Positions 14,650 through 24,251 of a stretch of 31,692 nucleotides of DNA are shown here, piece after piece (the first letter of the stretch is position 1; the number at the start of each line of letters is the position of its first letter). The stretch is from contig CAAFUN010000052.1 of NCBI GenBank assembly GCA_900766195.1, forward strand, positions 1-31,692, in the 5' to 3' direction. The stretch comes from an uncultured Bacteroides sp. GTDB lineage: Bacteria > Bacteroidota > Bacteroidia > Bacteroidales > Bacteroidaceae. Below the pieces are notes generated by a model that worked only from the letters and a program-made list of their open reading frames with translations, was not told where the DNA came from and ran no database searches. The position numbers and the translations under genes were made by a program.

Positions 14650-17600
14650 TTACTTGGAATATTGCTCAATTTCGGGCTCGGCATCTGAATTATCCAGATC
14701 ATCCCACTCTATCGGTTTAATCTTTTCTTGTAGATATTGGAACACGACAAATAAAGTAGGTACGACGAAGATCTGAAGTAACATACCAATAAGCATACCA
14801 CCAATAGCAGCCGTACCTAGCGTGCGGTTACCGTGTGCACCTACTCCAAAAGCAAACATTAGTGGGAGCAAACCTACAATCATAGCTAGAGACGTCATTA
14901 AGATAGGACGTAGACGAGCGGATGCTCCTAGCACTGCTGCCCAAGATAAACTCATTCCCATTTTACGTCGGTCAAGGGCAAACTCTACAATCAATATCGC
15001 ATTTTTTGCCAACAATCCCATCAACATAATCAAGGCTATCTGCATATAGATATCATTCGACATGTTTCCGAGGAGCATTTTTAAAATCGATATATTACCA
15101 ATTGCACTCATTCCATTTACAAAGAGGAAACTTCCCAATAAGCCGAATGGTATAGATAGCAATACGGCAAAAGGTAGTATGTAGCTTTCATATTGAGCAC
15201 TAAGTAATAAATATACGAAGACAAAGCATAAAAGGAAAATTAATCCGGTAGTACTTCCACTTGTGGTTGCCTCTTCACGAGCCATACCTCCCAACTCATA
15301 GCCATAACCTGCCGGTAGATTCTTTTTAGCTACCTCTGAGATTACATTCAGGGCTTGCCCTGATGTATAACCTTGAGCAGGTGATACCATCACTTTAATA
15401 GAGGTGTAAAGATTAAAGCGGTTGATAATATCCGGAGCATACGTTTTTTTAATCGTAATGAATTGAGATATAGGAGCCATTTCTTCGCCATTACGAATCT
15501 TGATATTATGCAATGATTCAAGGTTCGTACGTGACATCGGATCAGCCTGTATCATTACACGATACATTCTTCCGAAGCGATTGAAGTTGGACGCATAAAT
15601 ACCTCCATAATAACCTTGCATAGTCGCTAGTATGGTGCTAGGGCTTATACCCGCTTTCTTACAAGCTGCTGCATCAATATCAATCATATACTGAGGAAAC
15701 TTCGGATTAAATGAAGTTTGGGCTGTCTTTATTTCCGGACGAGAAGATAAATCTGCTATGTAATTTTGTACAACATCACTAAATTTATTGATATCTCCTC
15801 CCGTTTTATCTTGCATGTTAAGCTCAATGTCACTGGATGCTGAATATCCGGGAATCATTGGCGGGGTAAAGAATAATACTTGCGCTTCTTTTATTATTTT
15901 TTGTGCACGCATGTACAATGAAGCGAAAACAACAGTAGAATTTTGCTTCATAGATCGTTCATCCCAAGGTTTCAATTTTATAATGAAAGAACCGTATGAT
16001 GGTCCTTGTCCACCTAGGAAACTAAAACCGGAAATCAGCGTACGCGAATATACCGCCGGGTCGGCTGCTACGAGACTATCAACGCGGGCAAATATTGCTT
16101 CTGCACGTTCTTGCGATGTTCCGGGAGGTAGCGTCACTGCACCCATGATAATACCTGTATCTTCCCCTGGAACCATACCTGTAGGAGTGGTTTTCATGAA
16201 GAAAATTAGTAATACAACAGATATTGCAACAAGACCAAATGCAATCCATTTTTTATGGATGAAGAACAGTACTCGCTTTTTATAACTTTTCAAAAGACCA
16301 TCATAACCTGCATTAAATGCCGTGTGGAAACGAGAGATAAACGTTGACTTTTTCTCCTGATGTTCTTTATTATGAGGCTTTAGGAATATGGCGCATAATG
16401 CAGGACTTAAAGTCAATGCATTTAATGCAGAGATACCGATTGCTATAGCCATGGTAAGACCAAATTGGCGGTAGAATGTTCCGGCTGTTCCTCCCATGAA
16501 GCTAACAGGGATAAACACTGACATCATGACGAGCGTAATGGAAACAATTGCTCCACCTAGTTCGCTCATAGCATCAATAGAAGCCTGTTTGGCTGATTTA
16601 TAACCTTGGTCGAGCTTGGCATGGACGCCTTCCACCACCACTATGGCGTCATCCACCACAATGGCTATGGCTAGAACCATTGCACATAAAGTCAATAAGT
16701 TGATACTAAATCCGATAATTGATAATACAAAGAACGTTCCAATTAATGCCACAGGGATAGCAATGGCAGGGATTAAAGTGGAACGAAGGTCTTGCAAGAA
16801 AATGTATACAACAATGAATACTAAAATGAATGCTTCTAGTAAAGTTTTAATAACTTCATGAATTGAAGCAAAAAGGAAGTCATTGGCATTCAGTGAAATA
16901 TCTATTTTTAGTCCAGCAGGAAGACTTTTCTGAGTTTTTTGTATCACTTGCTCTATATCGGCAATAGTCTGGGTTGCATTTGTCCCAGCCATCTGATAAA
17001 CAACACTCGTTACAGATTTATGTCCGTTAACTTTGTTGTTCAAAGCATAAGACAAACGTCCCAATTCTACCGTTGCAATGTCTTTTACCCGAAGCACTTC
17101 ACCGTCTGGTAATGCTTTAACTACGATGTTCTCAAATTCTTGGGGCAACTTTAAACGTCCTTTATAACTAATGGTATACTGGAATGTCTGATTGCCTTGC
17201 TCGCCAAACTGTCCCGGTGCTGCTTCAACATTCTGTTCTGAAAGAGCGTTTGTTACATCACTTGGTGCGAGTTTGTATTGGGCCATTACTTCCGGTTTCA
17301 ACCATATACGCATAGAGTAGTCTTGACCGAATACATTTGCCTCTCCAACACCCTTTATACGTTGAATTTCCGGGATAAGATTGATCTTAGCGTAATTCTC
17401 AATAAATTCGATGTTGTATTTATCTTGCTCATCATAGATGGAAAAGACAACGAGCATCGAGTTCTGTCGTTTTGTTGTTGTCACACCTACTTTAGTAACT
17501 TCGGCCGGTAGCAATCCCTGAGCCATAGAGACTCTGTTTTGCACATTGACTGCTGCCATGTCCGGGTTTGTACCCTGCTTAAAGTAGATGGTTATTGATC

Positions 17601-17865
17601 CACTGCCGTTATTTGAAGCAGAAGACTGCATATACATCATATTTTCTACACCGTTGATCTGATTCTCCAAAGGTGCAATAACTGAATTCAATACCGTTGC
17701 GGCATTGGCTCCGGTATATGTGGCAGAAACTTGTACAGTAGGAGGAGCAATATCCGGATATTGGGTTACCGGTAGTGTTACCAAACCGATTACACCCAGA
17801 ATTACTATCACAATAGAAATAACTGTAGACAGTACCGGGCGGTTAATAAATCTATCTAATTTCAT
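14650..17865 (-). CDS. RND efflux pump, AcrB/HAE1 family
   Basis: 1071 residues, the normal length for a hydrophobe/amphiphile exporter. The N-terminus MKLDRFINRPVLSTVISIVI is the first membrane helix. The proton-relay Asp pair is in AIAIVVDDAIVVVEGVHA (Asp405, Asp406) and the matching Lys is Lys954 in LLAKNAILIVEFALDRR. Two periplasmic loops lie at about residues 30-335 and 565-880. It should be a homotrimeric inner-membrane drug/proton antiporter. Substrate cannot be read from sequence. It is between the adaptor (15-bp gap) and the outer-membrane channel gene. No regulator gene is found beside it. Confidence 0.95.
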   Translation of the reverse strand: MKLDRFINRPVLSTVISIVIVILGVIGLVTLPVTQYPDIAPPTVQVSATYTGANAATVLNSVIAPLENQINGVENMMYMQSSASNNGSGSITIYFKQGTNPDMAAVNVQNRVSMAQGLLPAEVTKVGVTTTKRQNSMLVVFSIYDEQDKYNIEFIENYAKINLIPEIQRIKGVGEANVFGQDYSMRIWLKPEVMAQYKLAPSDVTNALSEQNVEAAPGQFGEQGNQTFQYTISYKGRLKLPQEFENIVVKALPDGEVLRVKDIATVELGRLSYALNNKVNGHKSVTSVVYQMAGTNATQTIADIEQVIQKTQKSLPAGLKIDISLNANDFLFASIHEVIKTLLEAFILVFIVVYIFLQDLRSTLIPAIAIPVALIGTFFVLSIIGFSINLLTLCAMVLAIAIVVDDAIVVVEGVHAKLDQGYKSAKQASIDAMSELGGAIVSITLVMMSVFIPVSFMGGTAGTFYRQFGLTMAIAIGISALNALTLSPALCAIFLKPHNKEHQEKKSTFISRFHTAFNAGYDGLLKSYKKRVLFFIHKKWIAFGLVAISVVLLIFFMKTTPTGMVPGEDTGIIMGAVTLPPGTSQERAEAIFARVDSLVAADPAVYSRTLISGFSFLGGQGPSYGSFIIKLKPWDERSMKQNSTVVFASLYMRAQKIIKEAQVLFFTPPMIPGYSASSDIELNMQDKTGGDINKFSDVVQNYIADLSSRPEIKTAQTSFNPKFPQYMIDIDAAACKKAGISPSTILATMQGYYGGIYASNFNRFGRMYRVMIQADPMSRTNLESLHNIKIRNGEEMAPISQFITIKKTYAPDIINRFNLYTSIKVMVSPAQGYTSGQALNVISEVAKKNLPAGYGYELGGMAREEATTSGSTTGLIFLLCFVFVYLLLSAQYESYILPFAVLLSIPFGLLGSFLFVNGMSAIGNISILKMLLGNMSNDIYMQIALIMLMGLLAKNAILIVEFALDRRKMGMSLSWAAVLGASARLRPILMTSLAMIVGLLPLMFAFGVGAHGNRTLGTAAIGGMLIGMLLQIFVVPTLFVVFQYLQEKIKPIEWDDLDNSDAEPEIEQYSK

Positions 17866-17880
17866 ATTTATATCCGATTT

Positions 17881-19053
17881 TTATTTGAAAGCTGTAGAGA
17901 GGTTACCGTCTTTTTGATCTTTCAATGCTTTTTTATATTCAGATTCTTTTTGCTGCTTGGTGATAGGTTTGATAGCGTCTCCGTCCTTCAGGTTTTGTAT
18001 GTCTTCTATCACTATCTTGTCACCTGCTTTAAGTCCGCCTGTTACATAAAAGTGCTTACCATCGTCCAAGTCTGAAATCTGAACTTCCGTATTCTTCACG
18101 GTATTGTTGGGCTGAAGTACATACACAAACTTTTTATCTTGAATTTCAACGGTGGCAGATTGTGGAATAACAATCACATCTTTCAGATTATAAGGAAACA
18201 CGACTTTTGCTGTACCTCCACTACGTAAGATGTTTCGCGTATTAGGGAAAGTGGCTCGTATACTTACCGACCCAGTGTTAGTGTCGATAACTCCGCTTAT
18301 AGTCTCAACCTTTCCTTTACTTTCATAAGTACTTCCATCGATAAGTTGTAATTCAACATCCGGCATTTTAGATAAGATATCTTTCATTGTTCCACCTTCA
18401 CGGATGAGATCAAGTAATTTCTTCTCTGTCATTGAAAAATATACATACATCTCAGCGATGTCTGAAATCGTTGTTAAAGGAGTGGCTATAGTAGAACTAA
18501 CCAAACTTCCCACGCGGAATGGAATGGTACCCGCTACTCCATTGGATGGACTGGTTACCGTGCAATAGGAAAGATCTTGGCGGGCTTTTATTAAGGACGC
18601 CTTTGCTTGTGCCAAAGAAGCTTGTACTGATGCAAGCTGGTTTTCAGCCATTTGCATGTCATATCCACTTATTATATTCTTCTTTAATAGCTCTTTCTTA
18701 TTGTTAACTGTAAGTTGTTGAGTTGCAACTGCTGCTTTAGACGCTTTTACGTTAGCTTCTGCAATATTAACAGCTTCCTGGTATTGCAAAGGATCAATTA
18801 GGAATAAAGGTTGCCCTTTATGCACTGCAGTACCCTCATCAATATAAAGCTTTGTAATAAACCCGGCTACTTTAGGGCGAATCTCAACATCCTGCTTTCC
18901 CTTTATTGTTGCCGGATAACTACTTGTTGCGTCAACATTAGAAGTCTGTACGGCAACTACCGCGCATTCCGGTACATTATTCTTGCCTTTGTCACCTTGT
19001 CCGCAACTAAATAATGCCAGGCAACATCCTAATAAAATTAATTGGCTCTTCAT
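17881..19053 (-). CDS. RND efflux periplasmic adaptor lipoprotein (AcrA/MFP family)
   Basis: 390 residues from the Met at 19053 (MKSQLILLG); an earlier Met at 19071 would add six residues. Lipobox LFSC (Cys17). The order is typical: a barrel-sandwich/lipoyl half (IKGKQDVEIRPKVAGFITKL with YIDEGTAVHKGQPLF), an alpha hairpin with EANVKASKAAVATQQLTVN and ASVQASLAQAKASLIKARQD, and the second lipoyl half YCTVTSPSNGVAG. The beta-barrel and membrane-proximal domains end with GLKAGDKIVIEDIQNLKDGD. It links pump and outer-membrane channel. It is the first gene of the operon, with a -7 box 120 bp upstream. Confidence 0.94.
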   Translation of the reverse strand: MKSQLILLGCCLALFSCGQGDKGKNNVPECAVVAVQTSNVDATSSYPATIKGKQDVEIRPKVAGFITKLYIDEGTAVHKGQPLFLIDPLQYQEAVNIAEANVKASKAAVATQQLTVNNKKELLKKNIISGYDMQMAENQLASVQASLAQAKASLIKARQDLSYCTVTSPSNGVAGTIPFRVGSLVSSTIATPLTTISDIAEMYVYFSMTEKKLLDLIREGGTMKDILSKMPDVELQLIDGSTYESKGKVETISGVIDTNTGSVSIRATFPNTRNILRSGGTAKVVFPYNLKDVIVIPQSATVEIQDKKFVYVLQPNNTVKNTEVQISDLDDGKHFYVTGGLKAGDKIVIEDIQNLKDGDAIKPITKQQKESEYKKALKDQKDGNLSTAFK

Positions 19054-19173
19054 ACTCGTTATTATTATCATTATTTATCCTAATATTTCTAGTTTGCAAT
19101 GCGTGTTGTTACTAGTAATTAGTAGAGGAAAGAATAAAGGGAAAACTCAAAACCTAAAATCGGTTTTCAGCTG

Positions 19174-19181
19174 CAAAAGTA
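19174..19181 (-). promoter_or_regulatory. Bacteroides-type -7 box for the efflux operon
   Basis: On the minus strand TACTTTTG matches TAnnTTTG. Expected start near 19167 gives a leader of about 110 nt before the adaptor ATG. No good -33 TTTG is seen. Confidence 0.4.
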
Positions 19182-19587
19182 TCTATTTATTGAATAAGTT
19201 GCATTTTTTGTCACTTGCTTTTAACTAATCTTTTGTATTTTTGAAGCAAAAAGCTGTTATTTTTCACACTTCTTTCGTTTTCTATCTCCTTCATTTTTTT
19301 GAATAAAGAAGATTATAGGCGCTTTTTTTCTTTTACTCTCTTTTCGTTTGCTTTGATTCTCTATTCTTGTTACGGCAAAGATATTCTAATTTTGTTTCCT
19401 ACGATACCGATTCTTGATTGTTTATAGTTCAAAAACGATAAACGGCGGAAAAAGATCGTTGAAAGTGGTATATATTTATTCCATTCTAAATACAATCATG
19501 TTGGATAATCTAGTCGAAACGCTGCTAATATGGTGTTTAGTATTAATAAAATACAGTAAAGCATGCTGCTATTTTGTAGATAAGACT

Positions 19588-19595
19588 TATTTTTG
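19588..19595 (+). promoter_or_regulatory. Bacteroides-type -7 box for the Ig-like lipoprotein gene
   Basis: TATTTTTG matches TAnnTTTG, 28 bp before the ATG at 19624. This supports 19624 as the start, since it leaves a short leader of about 20 nt. No TTTG is seen at the right -33 distance. Confidence 0.4.
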
Positions 19596-19623
19596 CAGCA
19601 TGTTAAATTGTAAAAGCCCTGAT

Positions 19624-21528
19624 ATGGAGTCACTATTTCGTCGTATTGTTGGTTTGATTGCTATCGCTGGTATACTCTATTCATGTGCGAACGTTGGTCG
19701 CATTGAGGGAGGACCCATAGACGAGACTCCACCTCGTTTTGTAGGAAGTGTTCCTGAAGCGGGATCTCTGAATAATACTAAAAAGAAGATTTCTATTATT
19801 TTTGATGAATATATTAAGTTAGAAAAGGCAAATGAGAAAGTTGTTATATCACCTCCACAGATTCAACAACCCGAAATAAAAGCTAATGGAAAGAAGGTTG
19901 TTGTTACCTTAGAGGATTCTCTGAAATCCAATACAACGTATACGATCGACTTTTCGGATGCTATTCAAGACAATAATGAAGGAAATGTTTTGCCGGATTT
20001 TAGTTTTACTTTTGCAACCGGAGCTATAATTGACTCAATGGCTATCGCAGGTACTGTTCTTAATGCATCCAATCTTGAACCTGTAAAGGGAATATTGGTG
20101 GGCTTGCACAGTAATCTTGCTGACTCGGCTTTTACGACCAAGCCTTTTGATAGAGTGGGGCGCACTGATAGTCGCGGACGCTTTACTGTTCGTGGCATTG
20201 CTCCTGGAAAATATCGTATCTATGCTTTACAAGATGCTGATCACAACTTTATGTATAGTCAGCCTACTGAAGTTATTGCTTTTAATGACTCATTGATAAT
20301 TCCTTCTATGGAAGGACGCACACGCCAAGATACAATATGGCAGGACTCGCTAACGATAGATACTATAATAAATAAGGCTTATACTCATTATCTGCCTGAT
20401 GATGTTATCCTACGATCTTTTAAAGAGCTTAATCGCTCTCAACGTCTGATAAGAAGCGAACGTATAGACCCTCGTAAATTCTCATTTTACTTTTCTGCTC
20501 CGGCAGATACTTTACCAGTGTTGAAAGGACTGAACTTTAATGAGCATAATGCGTTTCTTATAGAACAGACCACTGGTCGTAATGATACAATTCATTATTG
20601 GATTAAAGATTCTTTGCTATATAAGCAAGATACTTTGAAGATGAGTTTGAAATATCTCTATACGGATTCCTTAAATCGGTTGGTTCCGCGTACGGATACA
20701 TTAAATTTGGTAGCCAAGAATAAGTTGAAATCCAATAGCGAAGAAGTTAAGGAGAAAAAGAAAAAGTCGAAAGATAAGGAAGAGAAATCCACTCCTTTGT
20801 TGCCGGTAGATGTATATGCTCCGGGAGCTATGGATGTTTATGATTATATTACCTTGTCTTTTAGCGAGCCACTGAAGTCTTATGCTCTTGACAGTATTCA
20901 TTTGCGACAGCAGGTAGACTCAATATGGAAAGATGTTTCTTTTGATTTTGAACGTGATTCTGTTGATTTAAGGAAGTATAATCTTTACGCGGACTGGAAG
21001 CCGGGGATGAGCTATGAATTTAATGTGGACTCTACTGCGTTTGTAGGATTATACGGACTTTTCACCGATAAGATTAAAAAGGAATTTAAGGTGAAGAACC
21101 TTGAAGAATACGGGCAGATATTTTTTAATGTGACCAATGCGACTAGTCCTGCGTTTGTAGAATTGGTTGATGGTCAGGATAAAGTGCTTCGTACCGTTTC
21201 TGTTGTCAATGGGAAAGCCGATTTTTACTTCCTTAATCCTGGTAAATATTCTGCCCGGTTGATAGAAGATACAAATAATAACGGGAAATGGGATACAGGG
21301 AATTATAAAGAGAAGAAGGAGCCAGAAATGGTGTATTACTATACTCAGATTTTAGAACTTAAAGCTAATTTTGACTTAACGCAGGATTGGAATGTGCTGT
21401 CCAAGCCTTTAGATAAACAAAAGCCGGAAGCACTTAAAAAACAAAAGCCGGATGAAAAAAAGAAAAAGAAAAATAATGCAAATCAGAGAACTGGAAATAA
21501 TACAAGGGAACGTAACTCGATGCGTTAA
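19624..21528 (+). CDS. Ig-like domain (Big_5) lipoprotein
   Basis: 634 residues from the ATG at 19624, chosen because MESLFRRIVGLIAIAGILYSC is a clean lipoprotein signal with Cys21 and a -7 box sits just before it. The mature start GGPIDETPPRFVGSVPEAGS is followed by the Big_5-type domain (ISIIFDEYIKL to FTFATGA, about residues 55-130). A carboxypeptidase-regulatory-like fold comes next (VKGILVGLHSNLADSAFTTK to RIYALQDADHNF), then a long beta-rich region with a Lys-rich linker (SEEVKEKKKKSKDKEEKS) near residue 380. The C-terminal tail is strongly basic (KKKKKNNANQR). Such proteins are widespread in Bacteroidetes, probably on the outer membrane; function is unknown. Its 3' end overlaps the DUF3108 gene. 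Confidence 0.85.
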   Translation: MESLFRRIVGLIAIAGILYSCANVGRIEGGPIDETPPRFVGSVPEAGSLNNTKKKISIIFDEYIKLEKANEKVVISPPQIQQPEIKANGKKVVVTLEDSLKSNTTYTIDFSDAIQDNNEGNVLPDFSFTFATGAIIDSMAIAGTVLNASNLEPVKGILVGLHSNLADSAFTTKPFDRVGRTDSRGRFTVRGIAPGKYRIYALQDADHNFMYSQPTEVIAFNDSLIIPSMEGRTRQDTIWQDSLTIDTIINKAYTHYLPDDVILRSFKELNRSQRLIRSERIDPRKFSFYFSAPADTLPVLKGLNFNEHNAFLIEQTTGRNDTIHYWIKDSLLYKQDTLKMSLKYLYTDSLNRLVPRTDTLNLVAKNKLKSNSEEVKEKKKKSKDKEEKSTPLLPVDVYAPGAMDVYDYITLSFSEPLKSYALDSIHLRQQVDSIWKDVSFDFERDSVDLRKYNLYADWKPGMSYEFNVDSTAFVGLYGLFTDKIKKEFKVKNLEEYGQIFFNVTNATSPAFVELVDGQDKVLRTVSVVNGKADFYFLNPGKYSARLIEDTNNNGKWDTGNYKEKKEPEMVYYYTQILELKANFDLTQDWNVLSKPLDKQKPEALKKQKPDEKKKKKNNANQRTGNNTRERNSMR

Positions 21529-22330
21529 GGTCTTGTGTGTATTTGTCATCTTGTTTTTGAGTTTTTGGGCTCCTGCTCAGGCTCAGTGTACTGCAAAAAA
21601 TGACGCATTTAAATCAGGAGAGCATGTCATGTACGATTTGTACTTTAACTGGAAATTTATCTGGAAAAAGGTGGGGATAGCTAGTTTAACCACTAATAGT
21701 ACTACTCATCAATCACGACCGGCTTATCGCTTTAACCTTCTTTCGGTGGGAAGTAAAAAAACCGATTTCTTCTTTAAAATGCGTGATACTTTGACCTGTT
21801 TGGTTACAGAAAAGTTGGAACCCATCTATTTTCGTAAAGGTGCCGAAGAGGGTGATCGCTACACGGTAGATGAGGCATGGTTCTCTTACCGCAATGGCGT
21901 GTCCTATGTGAAGCAAAAACGTACATGGAAAGATGGTGATGTGAACGAAATGGAGTATAGTGATAGTAGATGTATTTATGATATGTTGAGTATTTTGGCT
22001 CAAGCCCGTTCTTTCGATCCTAATGATTATAAAGTGGGTGACCGTATTCGCTTCCCTATGGCAACCGGACGTAAGGTTGAAGAGCAAACGCTCATTTATC
22101 GCGGGAGAAAGAATATTGAAGCCAACAATGATACGACTTATCGTTGTCTCATTTTCTCCTTAGTAGAGTATAAAAAGGGTAAGGAGAAGGAAGTTATTAC
22201 TTTTTATGTTTCTGATGACAGAAATCATCTTCCTATCCGTTTGGACATGTTTCTTCATTTCGGCTCGGCAAAAGCTTTCTTGAAGAGTGTGAGAGGAAAT
22301 CGTTATCCAATGACAGCTGCTGTAAATTAA
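21476..22330 (+). CDS. Secreted DUF3108 family protein
   Basis: 284 residues from the Met at 21476; an earlier Met at 21452 would add eight basic residues. The signal peptide has the hydrophobic core VLCVFVILFLSFWAP and ends AQAQC. The mature part has DUF3108 features: FKSGEHVMYDLYFNWKFIWK, then GIASLTTNSTTH, TDFFFKMRDTLTCLVTEKLE and a C-terminal YVSDDRNHLPIRLDMFLHFG. The start lies 53 bp inside the preceding gene in another frame, so the two are probably coupled. The family is periplasmic and of unknown function. Two hairpins follow the stop. Confidence 0.85.
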   Translation: MQIRELEIIQGNVTRCVKVLCVFVILFLSFWAPAQAQCTAKNDAFKSGEHVMYDLYFNWKFIWKKVGIASLTTNSTTHQSRPAYRFNLLSVGSKKTDFFFKMRDTLTCLVTEKLEPIYFRKGAEEGDRYTVDEAWFSYRNGVSYVKQKRTWKDGDVNEMEYSDSRCIYDMLSILAQARSFDPNDYKVGDRIRFPMATGRKVEEQTLIYRGRKNIEANNDTTYRCLIFSLVEYKKGKEKEVITFYVSDDRNHLPIRLDMFLHFGSAKAFLKSVRGNRYPMTAAVN

Positions 22331-22391
22331 AGCTTTTTTACACTGTCTTAGATTAATGTTTGAGATATACTGAAACACATGCTGTTTTGGC

Positions 22392-22417
22392 GTGTAGGAT
22401 TAACTTCAATCCTACAC
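22392..22417 (+). terminator. Terminator after the DUF3108 gene
   Basis: GTGTAGGATT (22392-22401) pairs exactly with AATCCTACAC (22408-22417), loop 6 nt, followed by ATTTATTT. It lies 61 bp after the stop. Confidence 0.7.
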
Positions 22418-22428
22418 ATTTATTTAGC

Positions 22429-22470
22429 AATAAGACCTAGATATTTTTTAGAAAATATCTAGGTCTTATT
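22429..22470. terminator. Bidirectional terminator between DUF3108 and cysS
   Basis: A 19-bp perfect stem: left arm 22429-22447 containing AAGACCTAGATATTTT, right arm 22452-22470, loop TTAG. The plus-strand side is followed by TTATCTT and the minus-strand side by TTGCTAAATAAA. It sits 29 bp beyond the cysS stop. Confidence 0.75.
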
Positions 22471-22499
22471 TTATCTTATGCAAGAATTCTCGCTATTAG

Positions 22500-23996
22500 C
22501 TACTTAGTCAATTTCCACTCACTTCCGTCTTTTGTATCCTTGATTTCAAATCCAAGCGTAGTGAGTTCGTTGCGTATCTTGTCCGAAGTTGCCCAGTCTT
22601 TATTATTTTTAGCTCTTAAACGCTCTTCCAATAGCATATCTACTACTTTCCCGAAAGCTACTTCGCGGTCTTTATTAGAGGCACTTTCTTCTTTCAATCC
22701 CAAAATGTCGAAGCAGAAGAGATGGAATGTTTCTTTAAGAGACTTTAAGTCTTCAGAAGATATAGTCTCGTTGCCGGCAATGATATTATTTATCAATTTG
22801 GTTCCATCAAACAAGTGAGCTATGACCATGGGAGAGTTTAAATCGTCATCCATTGCTTCATAGCATTTCTGGCGCAAAGCTTTCACCTCTTCTGATACTT
22901 GAGAAGAAGCGTCTTTTGGTGAGTCTACAGGGGTTATTCTGTCAAGAGCAGATACAGCATCCATTAGTCGGGTTAATCCCTTTTCGGAAGCTTGCAGTGC
23001 CTCATTACTGAAATCTACCGTACTACGATATTGTGCCTGTAAAATAAAGAAACGAATGGTCATAGGACTATAAGCTTGCGTCAACAGCTTGTGAGATCCG
23101 GTAAAGAACTCTTCCAACGTAATGAAATTGCCAAGCGATTTGCCCATCTTGGTACCGTTGATGGTAATCATATTGTTGTGCATCCAATAATGCACCATGT
23201 CATTACCTTGTGAAGCTACCGATTGTGCAATTTCGCACTCATGATGGGGGAAGATCAAATCCATGCCACCCCCGTGGATATCAAAGTGCTCTCCGAGATA
23301 TTTCTTTCCCATGGCTGTGCATTCGCAGTGCCACCCGGGGAAACCCTCTCCCCATGGAGAAGGCCAGTGCATGATATGTTCGGGTTGGGCATGTTTCCAC
23401 AGCGCGAAATCCGCCGGATTATGCTTCTCTTTTTGCCCGTCCAGTTCACGTGTTGTGTTTAGCATGTCATCCAAATTGCGTCCGGACAATTTGCCGTAAT
23501 GATAGTCTTTGTTGTATTTAACTACATCAAAATAGATCGAACCTTCGCTTTCATAGGCATAGCCGTTTGCAAGGATTTCTTTTACCAGTTCAATTTGCTC
23601 GATAATATGTCCCGAAGCATGAGGCTCAATACTTGGTGGGAGTACATTCAGTGCATCCATGGCCTGATGATAGTGAATCAGATAATACTGCACTATCTCC
23701 ATGGGCTCCAATTGTTCCAATCGGGCCTTTTTCTCTATTTTGTCTTCTCCTTCATCAGCATCATGCTCTAAATGTCCTACATCGGTGATGTTGCGAACAT
23801 ACCGAACTTTATATCCTATGTGAGTAAGATATCTGAATAGTAAGTCAAAAGTAATTGCCGGCCGTGCATGTCCCAAATGGGGATCCCCATAAACAGTAGG
23901 TCCGCAAACATACATGCCTACATGAGGGGCATGCAAGGGTACAAAAAGTTCCTTTTTTCTGTCTAAAGTATTGTAAATGGTCAGCTGATGTTCCAT
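22500..23996 (-). CDS. cysS: Cysteinyl-tRNA synthetase
   Basis: 498 residues. CysS charges tRNA-Cys with cysteine in the cytoplasm. The class I HIGH motif is HLGH (40-43) in VCGPTVYGDPHLGHARP. The zinc ligands expected for the family are present: Cys31, Cys226 in WHCECTAM, and His251 and Glu255 in FPHHECEIAQS. The second class I motif reads KMGKSLGN (283-290), with Gly in place of the usual first Ser of KMSKS. A C-terminal helical domain ends with the usual ARAKNNKDWATSDKIRNEL-type segment. It is single copy in this window and divergent from the arabinofuranosidase gene. Confidence 0.97.
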   Translation of the reverse strand: MEHQLTIYNTLDRKKELFVPLHAPHVGMYVCGPTVYGDPHLGHARPAITFDLLFRYLTHIGYKVRYVRNITDVGHLEHDADEGEDKIEKKARLEQLEPMEIVQYYLIHYHQAMDALNVLPPSIEPHASGHIIEQIELVKEILANGYAYESEGSIYFDVVKYNKDYHYGKLSGRNLDDMLNTTRELDGQKEKHNPADFALWKHAQPEHIMHWPSPWGEGFPGWHCECTAMGKKYLGEHFDIHGGGMDLIFPHHECEIAQSVASQGNDMVHYWMHNNMITINGTKMGKSLGNFITLEEFFTGSHKLLTQAYSPMTIRFFILQAQYRSTVDFSNEALQASEKGLTRLMDAVSALDRITPVDSPKDASSQVSEEVKALRQKCYEAMDDDLNSPMVIAHLFDGTKLINNIIAGNETISSEDLKSLKETFHLFCFDILGLKEESASNKDREVAFGKVVDMLLEERLRAKNNKDWATSDKIRNELTTLGFEIKDTKDGSEWKLTK

Positions 23997-24147
23997 GACA
24001 TTTTGATATTTATATTTTCCAAAAGCACAAAGTTATAACAAATTGGCTGATATCCGATACCTCTTGTTGAGAAATTAAGTGGAAAGGTGTACTTTCTATA
24101 TTTATGCATATAAGCTAAGAATACAAGTAGTCTATAGAACATGTTTT

Positions 24148-24176
24148 GTATTTAAATACTATTAGCGTAGAGCTAA
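24148..24176. promoter_or_regulatory. Two adjacent inverted repeats upstream of the GH51 gene
   Basis: GTATTTAAATAC (24148-24159) is a perfect 12-bp palindrome. It is followed after 2 bp by TTAGC-N5-GCTAA (24162-24176). They lie 76-104 bp before the start and just upstream of a near-consensus -7 box, TACTTTCG (24202-24209). Operator function is possible but AT-rich palindromes arise easily by chance. Confidence 0.3.
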
Positions 24177-24251
24177 AATACAATATATGAATGATTTTAA
24201 TTACTTTCGCATAGAATTATCGTGTATATATCACAATCAATCTATTATATC

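Larger units (their letters stand above)
19054..19623. other. 570-bp divergent intergenic region, efflux operon / Ig-like lipoprotein
   Basis: No credible gene. It holds -7 boxes for both directions (19174-19181 minus, 19588-19595 plus) and further TAnnTTTG matches at 19236-19243 and 19387-19394 on the plus strand. A small inverted repeat TACTA/TAGTA (19110-19114 and 19120-19124) close to the adaptor start might be an operator but is too short to call. The frame of the following gene is open back to 19414, but that segment has no signal-peptide or family features. Confidence 0.6.

Noticed and set aside
19110..19124. TetR-like operator (TACTA-N5-TAGTA) before the efflux operon
   Set aside because: Arms of 5 bp in AT-rich DNA are expected by chance and no TetR gene is nearby.
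19414..19623. N-terminal extension of the Ig-like lipoprotein by 70 codons
   Set aside because: The Met at 19624 starts a clean lipoprotein signal with Cys21 and a -7 box lies between the two starts.
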